Positions 37,803 through 50,603 of a stretch of 64,000 bases of DNA are shown piece by piece. The position numbers and the translations under genes are program-made. The stretch is taken from contig OZ026841.1 in the NCBI GenBank assembly GCA_964023205.1, positions 31,324,399 to 31,388,398 on the forward strand, given 5' to 3'. This DNA is from Lutraria lutraria. Its lineage: Eukaryota; Mollusca; Bivalvia; Venerida; Mactridae. Every line of letters begins with the position of its first letter. Position 1 is the stretch's first letter. The notes below the pieces were generated by a model, which was not told the origin of the DNA, ran no database searches, and saw only the letters and a list, made by a program, of their open reading frames with translations.

Positions 37803-38572
37803 TTAGCTCACCAGAGCACGAATGTGCTCAGGGTGAGCTTTTGTGATCGCCTTGCGTCCATCGTGCGTCGTGCGAAAATTAAAAAAATCTCCGAAACCGC
37901 AAGGCCTAGAGCTTAGATATTTTGTATGTGGCATTGTCTAGTGGACCTCTACCAAGTTTGTTCAAATTATTGCCCTAGGGTCAAAATTGGCTCTGTCCTG
38001 GGGTTTATTCTATTTTATATAGGAAAATTTAAAAAATCTTCTCCGAAACCACAAGGCCTAGAGCTAAGATATTTGGTATGTAGCATTGTCTAGTGGACCT
38101 CTACCAAGTTTGTTCAAATTATTGCCCTAGGGTCAAAATTGGCCCCGCCCCGGGGGTCACTTGATTTATATAGACTTATATAGGAACATTTAAAAAATCT
38201 TCTCCGAAACCGCAAGGCCTAGAGCTTAGATATTTTGTATGTGGCATTGTCTAGTGGACCTCTACCAACTTTGTTCAAATTATGGCCCCGGGGTCAAAAT
38301 TAGCCCTGCACTGGGGTTTATTCTATTTTATATAGGAAAATTTTAAAAAATCTTCTTCTCCGAAACCACAAGGCCTAGAGCTAAGATATTTGGTATCTAG
38401 CTTTGTCTAATGGACCTCTTTTAAATCTGTTCATATAATGGCCATGGGATAAAAAACGGCCCAGATGGGTCACTTGATCTTACTTAGACTCGTAAAGAAA
38501 ACTTCAACAATGTTATTCTCCAAATGACCTTTTCTCCTGGTGAGCATTTATAGGGCCATCATGGCCCTCTTG
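37803..38572 (+). mobile_element. hairpin-ended element, family C (intact)
   Basis: It starts TTAGCTCACCAGAGCACGAA, folding with GGTGAGCT. It has four units of about 155 bp with CCGAAACCGCAAGGCCTAGA and GGCATTGTCTAGTGGACCTC. It ends CTGGTGAGCATTTATAGGGC, the hairpin GGGCCATCATGGCCC and TCTTG. The interior is unrelated to family A although the two ends are alike. Confidence 0.85.
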
Positions 38573-39359
38573 TCATATATACAGCACGGTTTGGGTGATT
38601 TGTCCAAAAATCGCGTTCGTAATCGGCAATTTATCACCCGTAGCAGTGATTTTCTTTGCGGCATCGATCTTGAGAAAAACCGCAAATCACCGCAATGTCG
38701 CTATTCACCTCATTTTATGACTTTTTATCAGACGGTAATCTTTGATCGCTAATTAAGGATCACGGTGATTCGTGAACGTCTAAAACCGACTCTCAAGTAG
38801 CTAAAATGATATATATTGTGAATCTTTCTTCTACTTTCGCTGTTTGTGGACTGTTCATTTTCCGAAAACAGTCACTAAGATTCAGGATTTAACACTTACT
38901 AAATCCGAATTTCGGCCTCTGTCAGTGATTTATTTCGCTATATTTAAAGCGCAATATGGGCAGTTTCCCCTAGTAAAATTTCCTACATTTTCCCCCTAAA
39001 ATGGCCAGAATTTTCCCCTAACAAGAAGTGTTTTCCACATGACATGATCATGTAAAAAGAAGAAAAATACAAGTTTTCATACCATTGTCACCAATTACAG
39101 TGTAGTAATATTTATGATTTAAAAATAAATGTTATTATATACATGTATTCCCATTTTGAAATTTTTTGCGCTAAATTTCCCCCTTTGATGGACATGGGTA
39201 GTGAGAAAATTTTGGAAAAAAATCACAGTCTGTTATAGAAGGAAAAAAGCCCTGTATCCGATATGATGTGTTAATAATAATCAAAGGTCGTTGACTTGTT
39301 ACGATTTAAAGGAATTCCAGGGATTTTTTGGGGGCGATTTTTTAGCCGAAATTCGGTCA
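38573..39359. other. intergenic DNA, no gene seen
   Basis: It contains a CpG-richer patch (38590-38780; words such as AATCGCGTTCGTAATCGG) and TTTCCCC-rich words near 38960-39190. No reading frame has recognisable features. Confidence 0.4.
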
Positions 39360-39600
39360 TATTCCCAATGGAAAATAGTATCTTTTTTTTTTTTAAAATA
39401 ATAAGTTCATTAACATCACTATTGGTAGTAAATACCTTATTCTTCTGCTACTGTTCTATGGGAGAATAAGTAGAATAAATTGAACATTGCAAAAATTGTA
39501 GTTATATATTTTTCCCAATTTCGATTAAAACACCGCGAAAATTCCCAATCCCAAGGGTATGGGTCATATTCCCAAAATACCGAGAAAAAAACCTGAATTC
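39360..39600 (+). repeat. TTCCCAA-type interspersed repeat, copy 1
   Basis: Shares CATTAACATCACTATTGG, GGGAGAATAAG and AAATTCCCAATCCCAAGGG in the same order and spacing with 41349-41590. It is a dispersed repeat of unknown class. Confidence 0.65.
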
Positions 39601-39650
39601 GGTAAACATGTTTTTCCTTGAGTACTGATGTAATTGCTATGTCTAAGCCT

Positions 39651-39903
39651 AGACCCACCTCAGTGGTCGAGTGGTTAAGGTCGCTGACTTCAAATTACTA
39701 ACCTCTTACTGATAAAAGGTTGTGGGTTCGAGCCCAGCTACCAAACATGTCTCTTTATGTGAGAAAGTAGGCAGTTGCGAATGGAGGACGGGAGTCTAAT
39801 ACTGATTCTTGAACTTCTTCCCAGGAACAATGGTTAGGTGAACAGTCTATCTCATTTGACTCGGACTGTTCAAAAGGGGCGTAAAACTCAAATGAAAATA
39901 AAA
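39651..39903 (+). repeat. tRNA-Ser-type SINE with full head
   Basis: The head has A box TGGTCGAGTGGTTAAGG, a long variable-arm-like stem (ACCTCTTACTGATAAAAGGT) and B box GGTTCGAGCCC, the layout of a serine or leucine tRNA. The body ends in GGGGCGTAAAACTCAAATG then an A-rich tail. Truncated relatives are at 15143 and 32784. Confidence 0.8.
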
Positions 39904-42472
39904 TGTGTCTGAACCTCATTTTTTTGAAAATACCAGTAGTTGTTTAAAGTACCATCGTCATGTACATGTAGCATAATTTCGGACTTGGTCACTTTTTGGA
40001 TTGTTGACAGGTACTTCAGCATTTATATTCATTGGGATTTGATTTCGTGGATGAGCCGATGCATAGAATCTATGAAAGTAAGTCCTCAATGCAATGAAAA
40101 TATATGATTTGACAGTATTAAAACAAGGGAGGTAATTACTCTATATAATTATATAATTAAATACTATCTTTCTTGTACTTGTCTCCCTTTATGTGTCATA
40201 TTTCACATTGGTAATACTAATGGGTATTTTTCTTGGACTAGTTCATTATGGTTTTATTTGCTAATGATAGGAAATAAAACTTGTTTAGTTAAGTCAGCTA
40301 AATAGATATGGAAATGTTTGAAAAACTATACACAGATATTTGGAAAATCCTCGTGTTGTATTGATCATCAAAATAGGAAAAAAAGGTCTTCCCATTTTTT
40401 TCTTGCAATTCCTAGAAAGAAACTGAGAAGCATTGATTACACAAAAATAATATTCGTCTATGAAGGCTATTTTATATTTTTATTCTAGATTTAAATGTGT
40501 GAGTGATGTGTTATCTCACCATGTGCTTGTCGACATGATACATATTGCAATATGATGAGAGACTGTTAAAAAGAAGTGAAGGCAAATATCTACCCATGCA
40601 CTGTACACAAGTAAATCAGCTTCAGAGAGATTGCAAAGATTACTGTCAAATTGATCTATATGTTTGTTTAGGTTTTAGAAAATCATTTATTTTATTGGGG
40701 TGGATCCCATCTGGACCCAGTCAAAGTCGTAATGTTAACTGAATACACACCTTTAAAAACCCTTTCCAATGGGCTTGATAGGAAATAACTCATCACTTTG
40801 TATTGAGTTTTAGAAATCCATTGGAATTGTAAAACTTTGGTTCCTATAACCACATGACTGGCTGCTGAGAAAATTTTCTGCTGGTGGTAGTTCAGATGCA
40901 CTGCAGTTACGCTCTTTCTGTTTAATGTTTGATCTAGACAGAAAATCGCCTACATTCAGCCATGATGCTCTCAATTGATATTTGAAAATGTTAATCAACA
41001 GATGATGCAGCGATTAAGAGTGCATCACTATGATATGCTAATATTGGGTCTAGCTAGTGCTTGTGTGAAACAGTATTGTGATGGAAGAAGTCTAGGACTT
41101 GACTGATTATTGTTGACCGATTGTTTTATCTGATTCACTGTATGTTTTGCCAAAATCCTTCTTGTCCTACGTGAAATGGTCCTGGAGGATCTCAAATGTT
41201 TTTTTTGCAGTTGTAGGGGGAAAGTGGCTGGGCCAATAGAACCGGGAGAAACAGTGTCTCGAGAGAGAATAGTGGAAAATAACAAGACATGATATATATA
41301 TCCTACAACAGTTAATATCCTGAAGCATTTATCCTTGAATAATGGTCATAGTATCTTTTTTCCCAATTCACAGAAAAATTTCTGATCCAAAAATTGTTAT
41401 CATATAAGTTTATTAACATCACTATTGGCAGTAAATACATAAAAACCTAATTCTGGGAGAATAAGAAGAATAAGTTGGAGAATGTAAAATTGTAGTTATG
41501 CATTTTTTCCCAAATTTGATTAAAACACAGCGAAAATTCCCAATCCCAAGGGTATGGGTCATATTCCCAAAATATCAAGAAAAACCTCCTGCTATTTTAC
41601 AAGTCAATTTTACTATATTTTTCATGAAAAAGGCACTTCATAAAAATATAATATGAAAATCAACCCTGAAGAAACATCCTGGATTTGTTAGCATGGAGGT
41701 TATTTCTACTCCTTACCAGTAGACTCCTAATTATAAAAGTTTCCTGCAGGATTTGGTGTAAACTCGATAGGTGGCTAGCTGTCAGGACAGTATATAACAC
41801 TTTGTGACATTGTAATATCGTATTACTATGTTCTTGTCTATAGAAAATGGCTGACTGATCACTTTCATTTGAACCATTAAAATTATTGCCTTACTTTCTT
41901 TATACTATGAAGAATGTTAGTGCAGTAGTATTATTGTTTGCTTGTTATCAAATAAATCTCATTGTCATTTTAAGTTGGCAACATACTCTAATAAGATATT
42001 TTTCCCTGGACTGTTTCATTTTTAAAATCATGCACTTAAAATATTGTTTTTAGGAAATGAGGAAGAGGCTTGGTACAGTTTGAAGGGGGATGATAGTACC
42101 TGGAAGAGGCAAAATTGGGGAATATTCAAAATATAATTTGAATTTTTTGGGGTGGAAATATACTTCTATTTTCCAAGGGGGTGACACTTGACTATTATTA
42201 TACCCCACTCCTGTTTCCAATGTAAAGTCGCCTATACCTGAGCAGGCATTAATTTATAATAACACGCAGTAATAACACATGCACAGAAATAATGTGCATA
42301 CAGTTCAAACAGATTATCGGTTATTTTCCATTTATTTGACAAGTTATTAGTAATAAAATCGGTTCTAGACTGTACAATCTACTTAAAAAATACTTTTGAT
42401 TAGACCAAAATTTTGTTTACTGAGTTTGAAGCGCTAGTAAAAGTTATTGACTTTTTAGCTCACCTGATGAAT
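39904..42472. other. intergenic DNA, no gene seen
   Basis: It holds the second TTCCCAA repeat and a partial duplication of a family B start at 42453-42472. The small ORFs near 40.5-41.3 kb have no recognisable motifs. Confidence 0.4.
41349..41590 (+). repeat. TTCCCAA-type interspersed repeat, copy 2
   Basis: Homologous to 39360-39600, with shared blocks AACATCACTATTGG and GGGTATGGGTCATATTCCCA. Confidence 0.65.
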
Positions 42473-43657
42473 TTTTAGCTCACCTGATTTATCAGGTGAG
42501 CTTTTAGGATTGGTGAATGTCCGGCGTCCGGCCACAATTAGTTTGTTTACACTCTAGCAACCGCAGCTCTTTACGTATCTTGATTAAACTTGCTCACAAT
42601 GTATATGGCCACAATGTCTCGGCTAAGTTGGATTATGGGCAAAATCTGATAATAATTTCTAGAGTTATGGGCCCTTGAATTACAAAATTTGCTATATTTA
42701 GCTTGTTTACACTCTAGCGCCTTCATTTATTCACCAATCCTGATCATATTTTCAGTAAATGTGTATAACCAAAAGATCTTGGACAAGTTCGATTATGGGC
42801 AATATCGGACCAGAACTTCAAGAATTATGGGCCCTTGACATAGAAAATTTGCTATATTTGAGTTTGTTTACACTCTAGCGCATTCATTTATTCACCAATC
42901 CTAATCATATTTTCAGTAAATGTGTACAACCAAGATATCCTGGACAAGTTATATTATGGGCGGAATCGGACCAGAACTTCAAGAGTTATGGGCCCTTGAC
43001 TTTGAAAATTTGCTATATTTTAGCTTGTTTACACTCTAGCACCTACATTTATTCACCAATCCTAATAATATTTTCAGTAAATGTGTATAACCAAAAGATC
43101 TTGGACAAGTTTGATTATGGACGGAATCGGACCCAAACTTCAAGAGTTATGGGCCCTTGATTTTGAAAATTTGCTATATTTTAGCTTGTTTACACACTAG
43201 CGCCTTCATTTATACACCGATCCTAATAATATTTTCAGTAAATGAGTATAACCAAAAGATCTCGAACAAGTTCGATTATGGGCGGAATCGGACCACATCT
43301 TCAATAGTTATGGGCCCTTGACTTAGCAAATTTGCTATATTTTAGCTTGTTTACACTCTAGCGCCTTCATTTATTCACCGATCCTAATCATATTTATAAA
43401 TTAATGTGTATGATCTTATGGTTTTGGACAAGTTAAGTTATGGGTGGAATCGGACCAAAACTTCCAGAGTTATGGACCCTTGAATTAGAAAATTTGCTAC
43501 GTTTTAGCTTGTTTAACAGTATTATACCTTCATTGTTGGTTTTGATCTCAAAATCTACGTAAAAATGAGTTTTAAGAGATGGAAACTATATTACCTGGTC
43601 ATTGATTATTGGCCTTTGTTCTCAGGTGAGCGATAAAGGGCCAATGTGGCCCTCTTG
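42473..43657 (+). mobile_element. hairpin-ended element, family B (copy B1, both ends intact)
   Basis: It starts TTTTTAGCTCACCTGATTTA, folding on ATCAGGTGAGCT. ACACTCTAGC recurs at 42549, 42709, 42870, 43031, 43191 (variant) and 43352, a period of about 161 bp. Units also share AGTTATGGGCCCTTGA. It ends CTCAGGTGAGCGATAAAGGG, the hairpin GGGCCAATGTGGCCC and TCTTG. The left breakpoint of the 4.4-kb duplication (43237) is inside its fifth unit. Confidence 0.88.
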
Positions 43658-44346
43658 TATTATGTCATTGCTTATTAAAGTGTTGTGACATCATATTTTT
43701 CTTCCTATATTTCTATGAAGTCTTCAGTATAATAAAATAAATATCACATTTTTGAGGGGGCGTTTTGAGAAGTTGCCAGCTCCCATGAAAAAGTAATGTT
43801 GACCTCGGTTCTGCCTTGCTCAACATTATTTTCTCACGCTGACAATTTTTAATAACTCTGTCTCAGAAGTATGATATTTATATATTAGTGTCACTTTCTT
43901 AGTAAAATAAAACCCGGCTGTGCATTGTATTCTTGGCAATGAATTTTATGGATCAGAATTTAATGTGTTTGCTTTATATGCTGTCAAATCTGAGTCTTCG
44001 GTTACCAGAGAAATAAAATTACAGTACAAACAACATCCACTCTGTAGTGCGTGTTTATTGTGTTGCATCTAGCCTGCGCGATGTCGTGATTCACGAATAT
44101 AATTATATAATCCCGCACATTTTTCTAATTAATGCAGAACAAATCACACACTTGTGAGTCTGACTCTGATAAATTCAATTTGTAAAGTAAGGGAAATCAC
44201 CAATTTGAAAATGTTGATTTCTGGTGCAGTATAAAAACCAAAATGCAGTGAATGTCTTAAAAGTTCTCTGTCTTGCTGTTTGCTTTATTTTAGGTTACTT
44301 AATACATTCCCCCGTCAGTTTTTATCCTGGATGCAACACTGCATAT

Positions 44347-44573
44347 TTATACGCCCGTTTGAAAAACAGGTCGTATTATGGGACCACCCATGGCGGGCAG
44401 GCAGTAGGTCTCTGATTCAAACAGTTTTATTCGGGTCCACACAAAACTTGATTGAAATGTTTATGGCTATGATATCTCGGTCAAGTTCCAGGGATTTTTA
44501 GGGGCGATTTTATAGTCGAAGTTATGCCCCTTGATGCATTGAAAAATGAATTTTGATGGGCATATTTTAATCC
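44347..44573 (+). mobile_element. hairpin-ended element, family E, 3'-truncated
   Basis: It begins TATACGCCCGTTTGAAAAAC and continues with the E1 interior (CAAACAGTTTTATTCGGGTC). It ends just short of the terminal hairpin, at GGGCATATTTTAATCCAG. Confidence 0.7.
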
Positions 44574-46015
44574 AGTATAAATCTGTTGAATGGAAAAATT
44601 CTGTGCATAAAGGCCGAATTCTTCTTTCTCCTCAGTGCCCTTTGTTCACGGACGTGCCTGTATTTTGTCCCATAATTGAAATCTTTAATTTATTCCATAA
44701 TTCTTTCATGTTGTATGTGATGACTGCTTTAATGGCCATTGTTATATATCATTTATCATGTACAAAGATGTACTTCACTCTATGTATAATGTTGTCAGTC
44801 ATAATGTGCGTGTTTATAGAAGTGTGTTATTTTTGCTGTTTTGTTCGTTAACAAATAGAAAATGATGTACAATTGCATATTTTATCATATAATTAACTAG
44901 ATTTAGTGGTAAACACATTCATCACTGTATAACTGATGGCTGACTTTTATAAAGGTATGGTGGACTACACTTGTCATAAATACAATATACTACATGTTTG
45001 TGCTAAAGTTTTAGTTACAGTATTTTTGAACTTCGGGGATAATTTCTAAGGATGATTCATCTTATTGGAACTGCATATAGCTATTATTTCTGGTATTGCC
45101 AGTTGTTAGAAGTCCTTTAAATATGGTAGTCAATTTATTTATTCAATTAAATCATTTTCTGAATCTACTTAAAATTTTCAGAAATTCATGAATTTTTAAA
45201 GATTCAGGTAATTGAGTGTTTGGGTAATTCATTGATTAGCCGTACTCCTTCAGGGCTGTTTTTCCTTCTATAGCAGGGCCCGTTCATAGGCGGCGTCCCC
45301 TCAGGAAAATTCTTTAAATCATGCAGTTTTCCCCTAAAATTCAATTTACATCAAGTTTTTTCTTCCCCTTTTGCAAAAATTAGGCGTTATTTTCCCCCAA
45401 ATTTAAGGAAAAGGCCCCTTCCCCTACCTGTGAAAAAAAGCCCTGCCCTTATCTGAGTATTGAAATTGTTCAAAGCATGGAATTCACTAAGTTGAAAACA
45501 AAAAAGTACCTAAAAGGGGGGAAATATTTTGTATTCAGTTATAACTCACCATTTGTGTCTGTAGTGTCACTCATAGCACACCATAGTTGTTGTGTAATGC
45601 AAAAACTAAGTTTGTCCTGGGCTAAATGTATTTCTGTTTGTGTTGCTTATAATCACCCATTATATAAATGTTCATCTTTTAAATCAATGTTGTAATACAG
45701 ATTGCTTCAGGTTATCAGTGTTGTATAAACAAGTTGCAATTATGCACGATATAAAATACAATTAGACTCATCCAGCTTATCTGCCACTAGATTAGTGTTT
45801 GTCATTGATTTTGGTCTGTTAGTAAAGTTACCCTACATGTATACTGATTGTATGATCAATAGCCGAGTACTGCCATTCTGTAATATGGCAAGAATGTTTG
45901 GGAATACTTATATGAGACAATTTCCTCTAACATAGTCTTCTGTATATCACTTAAATATTTTGATTAGTACAGTGCATGTCGGTCATGTCATTGATTTGCT
46001 GGTCTACATGTTTTT

Positions 46016-46210
46016 TAGGCCCCAGTATCTATGGGTCGGGGAATATTGTTTTTTGTCTGTTTGTACAAAACTTTTACTTTGCCTATAAAATCAAAATGCT
46101 TCCACCTACAATCATCAAACTTCATATGTTAGTTCCTCTTGACAACCTCTACAGGACCAGTTCATTTTCAGGTCAGTAGGTCAAAGGTCAAGATTTTTTG
46201 AGGGGGCAAC
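46016..46210 (+). mobile_element. fragment of another hairpin-type element, family G
   Basis: A GGCCCCAGTATCTATGGGTC palindromic start is followed by about one unit ending AGGTCAAAGGTCAAG at 46178. There is no 3' terminus. It is repeated at 50409-50603 by the duplication. Confidence 0.5.
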
Positions 46211-47158
46211 ACATTTTGTTAGGTCTGTGTTCCATTATATCATGTACTAATAGTCTATTGTAGATTCTCCTTTTAATTCTGTCTTTGAATAATTTTGTTT
46301 ATTATGGAAATTTCTGGAATTTTTATGCCTTGGCTAGGTTAGCAGTTTTTTACAAGTTTTATAATAACTACCAGATAGCATAATTGTAGCAAAGAAATAA
46401 CCCATAATTACTTTAAAAGAATTCAATATCGCCTGAGAACCCATGTTCTGTCATGAAGTGAGTTGATTACAGGTAATCATTTGACAAATGGTGTGGATTG
46501 TTATCTAGAACAGTTATTTTATTCTGTGTAGCTTTATTTTTCATTGATAAAAACTAAACAACTTCTTGTATAAATTTGTACTTTTCTGTAATTGGTTGTC
46601 TCTAACATTGTGTGTTATGCCGGCTATGCATTTTTGGTTTTTCTATGTCTAAATTTTTGGTGTCATGCATGTGAAACTTGGTGGCTTAAAAATTCGGATT
46701 TTATTATTTTCTATCTGAACTTTTTCTCTGGAGCTTGTTCCATCTTGAAGCTTACTTGAAGGTTAGATGTATGTAATTTTAAGTTACATAGATTCTTTCC
46801 TCCAGTGCAGTATGCATGTAACTGCTACTATTGTCAAGTCAGATTTAATGGCCACCTCTTTAAACAATGGCCACTGTTTAGCATACACAACTAACATTTA
46901 CTGTATCAGTGGGTAGCTCCGGTAGCTTTTCACCAGTATACTAATCAGACCAATGAAATTCATCTTGTGGAACAATCACAACAAACTTATTACAAGGCCT
47001 TATGAATATGATTAAATGACCTTAAAAATCTTGTATTTGTTATTTTCCTCCACAATCTGTCTGATGTTGACTGCTTGTGTATGTCTGTCTGGGGAGTCAG
47101 TCAATTTAAAATACTGGTTGAATTAACTTAACAAGTCTCTGACTGTCATTTTTTACAG

Positions 47159-47187
47159 GAAATCGCTATTATCCTAGAAGGAAACGG
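47159..47187 (+). other. candidate 29-nt micro-exon, first copy
   Basis: A pyrimidine-rich tract ending TTTTTTACAG, 29 nt, then the strong donor GTGAGT. One frame reads EIAIILEGN, another NRYYPRRKR. No neighbouring exon was found to join, so this is splice-site evidence only. Confidence 0.2.
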
Positions 47188-47355
47188 GTGAGTCGTGTAT
47201 CTGTGCTTTTACACTGGGCATATGATAAAGAACCTGAAAAAACTATTCGAAAAGAGTAGGGATATAAGATTAATGCTCTGTTCTACTGCATCTCCTCTCC
47301 CCTCTGGGGCGGCTCTGAAATGACCTTAGCCGTTGAATGGGCCAACAACTGTTTT

Positions 47356-47625
47356 TATGCCCCCATCGTAATAATGGCGAATAGGTATATTATGCATTAT
47401 CCTTGCATGGATATAGTGAAAGAACATGTTCATGTCCGGCTCATAACATATAGTCAAGCATGATGGGATTTTGAAATGAATTGGCACAAATGATGATATG
47501 AAGACAACGTGTTGGTGCAAAAACTGTGTCGCTGATTTTTGTTAAAATCCAAACATTTTTACAGGAGTTATGGCCCATTCTTTGCTCAGCTCAGTGGGGG
47601 GTATTGCAGTATTATGATGAAAGTA
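47356..47625 (+). mobile_element. 5' part of element F, cut by the duplication junction
   Basis: It begins TATGCCCCCATCGTAATAAT and is identical to 51749-52018. It stops at the junction where copy 2 of the duplication starts. Confidence 0.7.
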
Positions 47626-48739
47626 AATGAGTAAATGAGTATAACCAAAAGATCTCGAACAAGTTCGATTATGGGCGGAATCGGACCACATCTTCAATAG
47701 TTATGGGCCCTTGACTTAGCAAATTTGCTATATTTTAGCTTGTTTACACTCTAGCGCCTTCATTTATTCACCGATCCTAATCATATTTATAAATTAATGT
47801 GTATGATCTTATGGTTTTGGACAAGTTAAGTTATGGGTGGAATCGGACCAAAACTTCCAGAGTTATGGACCCTTGAATTAGAAAATTTGCTACGTTTTAG
47901 CTTGTTTAACAGTATTATACCTTCATTGTTGGTTTTGATCTCAAAATCTACGTAAAAATGAGTTTTAAGAGATGGAAACTATATTACCTGGTCATTGATT
48001 ATTGGCCTTTGTTCTCAGGTGAGCGATAAAGGGCCAATGTGGCCCTCTTGTATTATGTCATTGCTTATTAAAGTGTTGTGACATCATATTTTTCTTCCTA
48101 TATTTCTATGAAGTCTTCAGTATAATAAAATAAATATCACATTTTTGAGGGGGCGTTTTGAGAAGTTGCCAGCTCCCATGAAAAAGTAATGTTGACCTCG
48201 GTTCTGCCTTGCTCAACATTATTTTCTCACGCTGACAATTTTTAATAACTCTGTCTCAGAAGTATGATATTTATATATTAGTGTCACTTTCTTAGTAAAA
48301 TAAAACCCGGCTGTGCATTGTATTCTTGGCAATGAATTTTATGGATCAGAATTTAATGTGTTTGCTTTATATGCTGTCAAATCTGAGTCTTCGGTTACCA
48401 GAGAAATAAAATTACAGTACAAACAACATCCACTCTGTAGTGCGTGTTTATTGTGTTGCATCTAGCCTGCGCGATGTCGTGATTCACGAATATAATTATA
48501 TAATCCCGCACATTTTTCTAATTAATGCAGAACAAATCACACACTTGTGAGTCTGACTCTGATAAATTCAATTTGTAAAGTAAGGGAAATCACCAATTTG
48601 AAAATGTTGATTTCTGGTGCAGTATAAAAACCAAAATGCAGTGAATGTCTTAAAAGTTCTCTGTCTTGCTGTTTGCTTTATTTTAGGTTACTTAATACAT
48701 TCCCCCGTCAGTTTTTATCCTGGATGCAACACTGCATAT

Positions 48740-48966
48740 TTATACGCCCGTTTGAAAAACAGGTCGTATTATGGGACCACCCATGGCGGGCAGGCAGTAG
48801 GTCTCTGATTCAAACAGTTTTATTCGGGTCCACACAAAACTTGATTGAAATGTTTATGGCTATGATATCTCGGTCAAGTTCCAGGGATTTTTAGGGGCGA
48901 TTTTATAGTCGAAGTTATGCCCCTTGATGCATTGAAAAATGAATTTTGATGGGCATATTTTAATCC
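48740..48966 (+). mobile_element. hairpin-ended element, family E, truncated (duplicate)
   Basis: Duplicate of 44347-44573 within the second tandem copy. Confidence 0.7.
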
Positions 48967-50408
48967 AGTATAAATCTGTTGAATGGAAAAATTCTGTGCA
49001 TAAAGGCCGAATTCTTCTTTCTCCTCAGTGCCCTTTGTTCACGGACGTGCCTGTATTTTGTCCCATAATTGAAATCTTTAATTTATTCCATAATTCTTTC
49101 ATGTTGTATGTGATGACTGCTTTAATGGCCATTGTTATATATCATTTATCATGTACAAAGATGTACTTCACTCTATGTATAATGTTGTCAGTCATAATGT
49201 GCGTGTTTATAGAAGTGTGTTATTTTTGCTGTTTTGTTCGTTAACAAATAGAAAATGATGTACAATTGCATATTTTATCATATAATTAACTAGATTTAGT
49301 GGTAAACACATTCATCACTGTATAACTGATGGCTGACTTTTATAAAGGTATGGTGGACTACACTTGTCATAAATACAATATACTACATGTTTGTGCTAAA
49401 GTTTTAGTTACAGTATTTTTGAACTTCGGGGATAATTTCTAAGGATGATTCATCTTATTGGAACTGCATATAGCTATTATTTCTGGTATTGCCAGTTGTT
49501 AGAAGTCCTTTAAATATGGTAGTCAATTTATTTATTCAATTAAATCATTTTCTGAATCTACTTAAAATTTTCAGAAATTCATGAATTTTTAAAGATTCAG
49601 GTAATTGAGTGTTTGGGTAATTCATTGATTAGCCGTACTCCTTCAGGGCTGTTTTTCCTTCTATAGCAGGGCCCGTTCATAGGCGGCGTCCCCTCAGGAA
49701 AATTCTTTAAATCATGCAGTTTTCCCCTAAAATTCAATTTACATCAAGTTTTTTCTTCCCCTTTTGCAAAAATTAGGCGTTATTTTCCCCCAAATTTAAG
49801 GAAAAGGCCCCTTCCCCTACCTGTGAAAAAAAGCCCTGCCCTTATCTGAGTATTGAAATTGTTCAAAGCATGGAATTCACTAAGTTGAAAACAAAAAAGT
49901 ACCTAAAAGGGGGGAAATATTTTGTATTCAGTTATAACTCACCATTTGTGTCTGTAGTGTCACTCATAGCACACCATAGTTGTTGTGTAATGCAAAAACT
50001 AAGTTTGTCCTGGGCTAAATGTATTTCTGTTTGTGTTGCTTATAATCACCCATTATATAAATGTTCATCTTTTAAATCAATGTTGTAATACAGATTGCTT
50101 CAGGTTATCAGTGTTGTATAAACAAGTTGCAATTATGCACGATATAAAATACAATTAGACTCATCCAGCTTATCTGCCACTAGATTAGTGTTTGTCATTG
50201 ATTTTGGTCTGTTAGTAAAGTTACCCTACATGTATACTGATTGTATGATCAATAGCCGAGTACTGCCATTCTGTAATATGGCAAGAATGTTTGGGAATAC
50301 TTATATGAGACAATTTCCTCTAACATAGTCTTCTGTATATCACTTAAATATTTTGATTAGTACAGTGCATGTCGGTCATGTCATTGATTTGCTGGTCTAC
50401 ATGTTTTT

Positions 50409-50603
50409 TAGGCCCCAGTATCTATGGGTCGGGGAATATTGTTTTTTGTCTGTTTGTACAAAACTTTTACTTTGCCTATAAAATCAAAATGCTTCCACCT
50501 ACAATCATCAAACTTCATATGTTAGTTCCTCTTGACAACCTCTACAGGACCAGTTCATTTTCAGGTCAGTAGGTCAAAGGTCAAGATTTTTTGAGGGGGC
50601 AAC
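50409..50603 (+). mobile_element. family G fragment (duplicate)
   Basis: Duplicate of 46016-46210. Confidence 0.5.

Larger units (their letters stand above)
43237..47625 (+). repeat. tandem duplication, copy 1 (4,389 bp)
   Basis: This interval recurs at 47630-52018 with a constant offset of 4,393 bp. Six separate reading frames in it have identical translations in both copies, and I saw no difference in any stretch I compared. Content: the end of B1, A+T-rich unique DNA, a family E fragment, a family G fragment, a 29-nt candidate micro-exon and the start of an element with TATGCCCCC ends. Confidence 0.95.

Noticed and set aside
39651..39735. tRNA-Ser gene
   Set aside because: The A and B boxes are good, but the acceptor stem does not close and the unit continues into a SINE body with truncated relatives elsewhere.
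40011..40077. 67-nt exon between TTGACAG and GTAAGT
   Set aside because: The wording (GATTTGATTTCGTGGATGAG) resembles a common dispersed non-coding repeat of bivalve intergenic DNA, is open in two frames, and has no partner exon.
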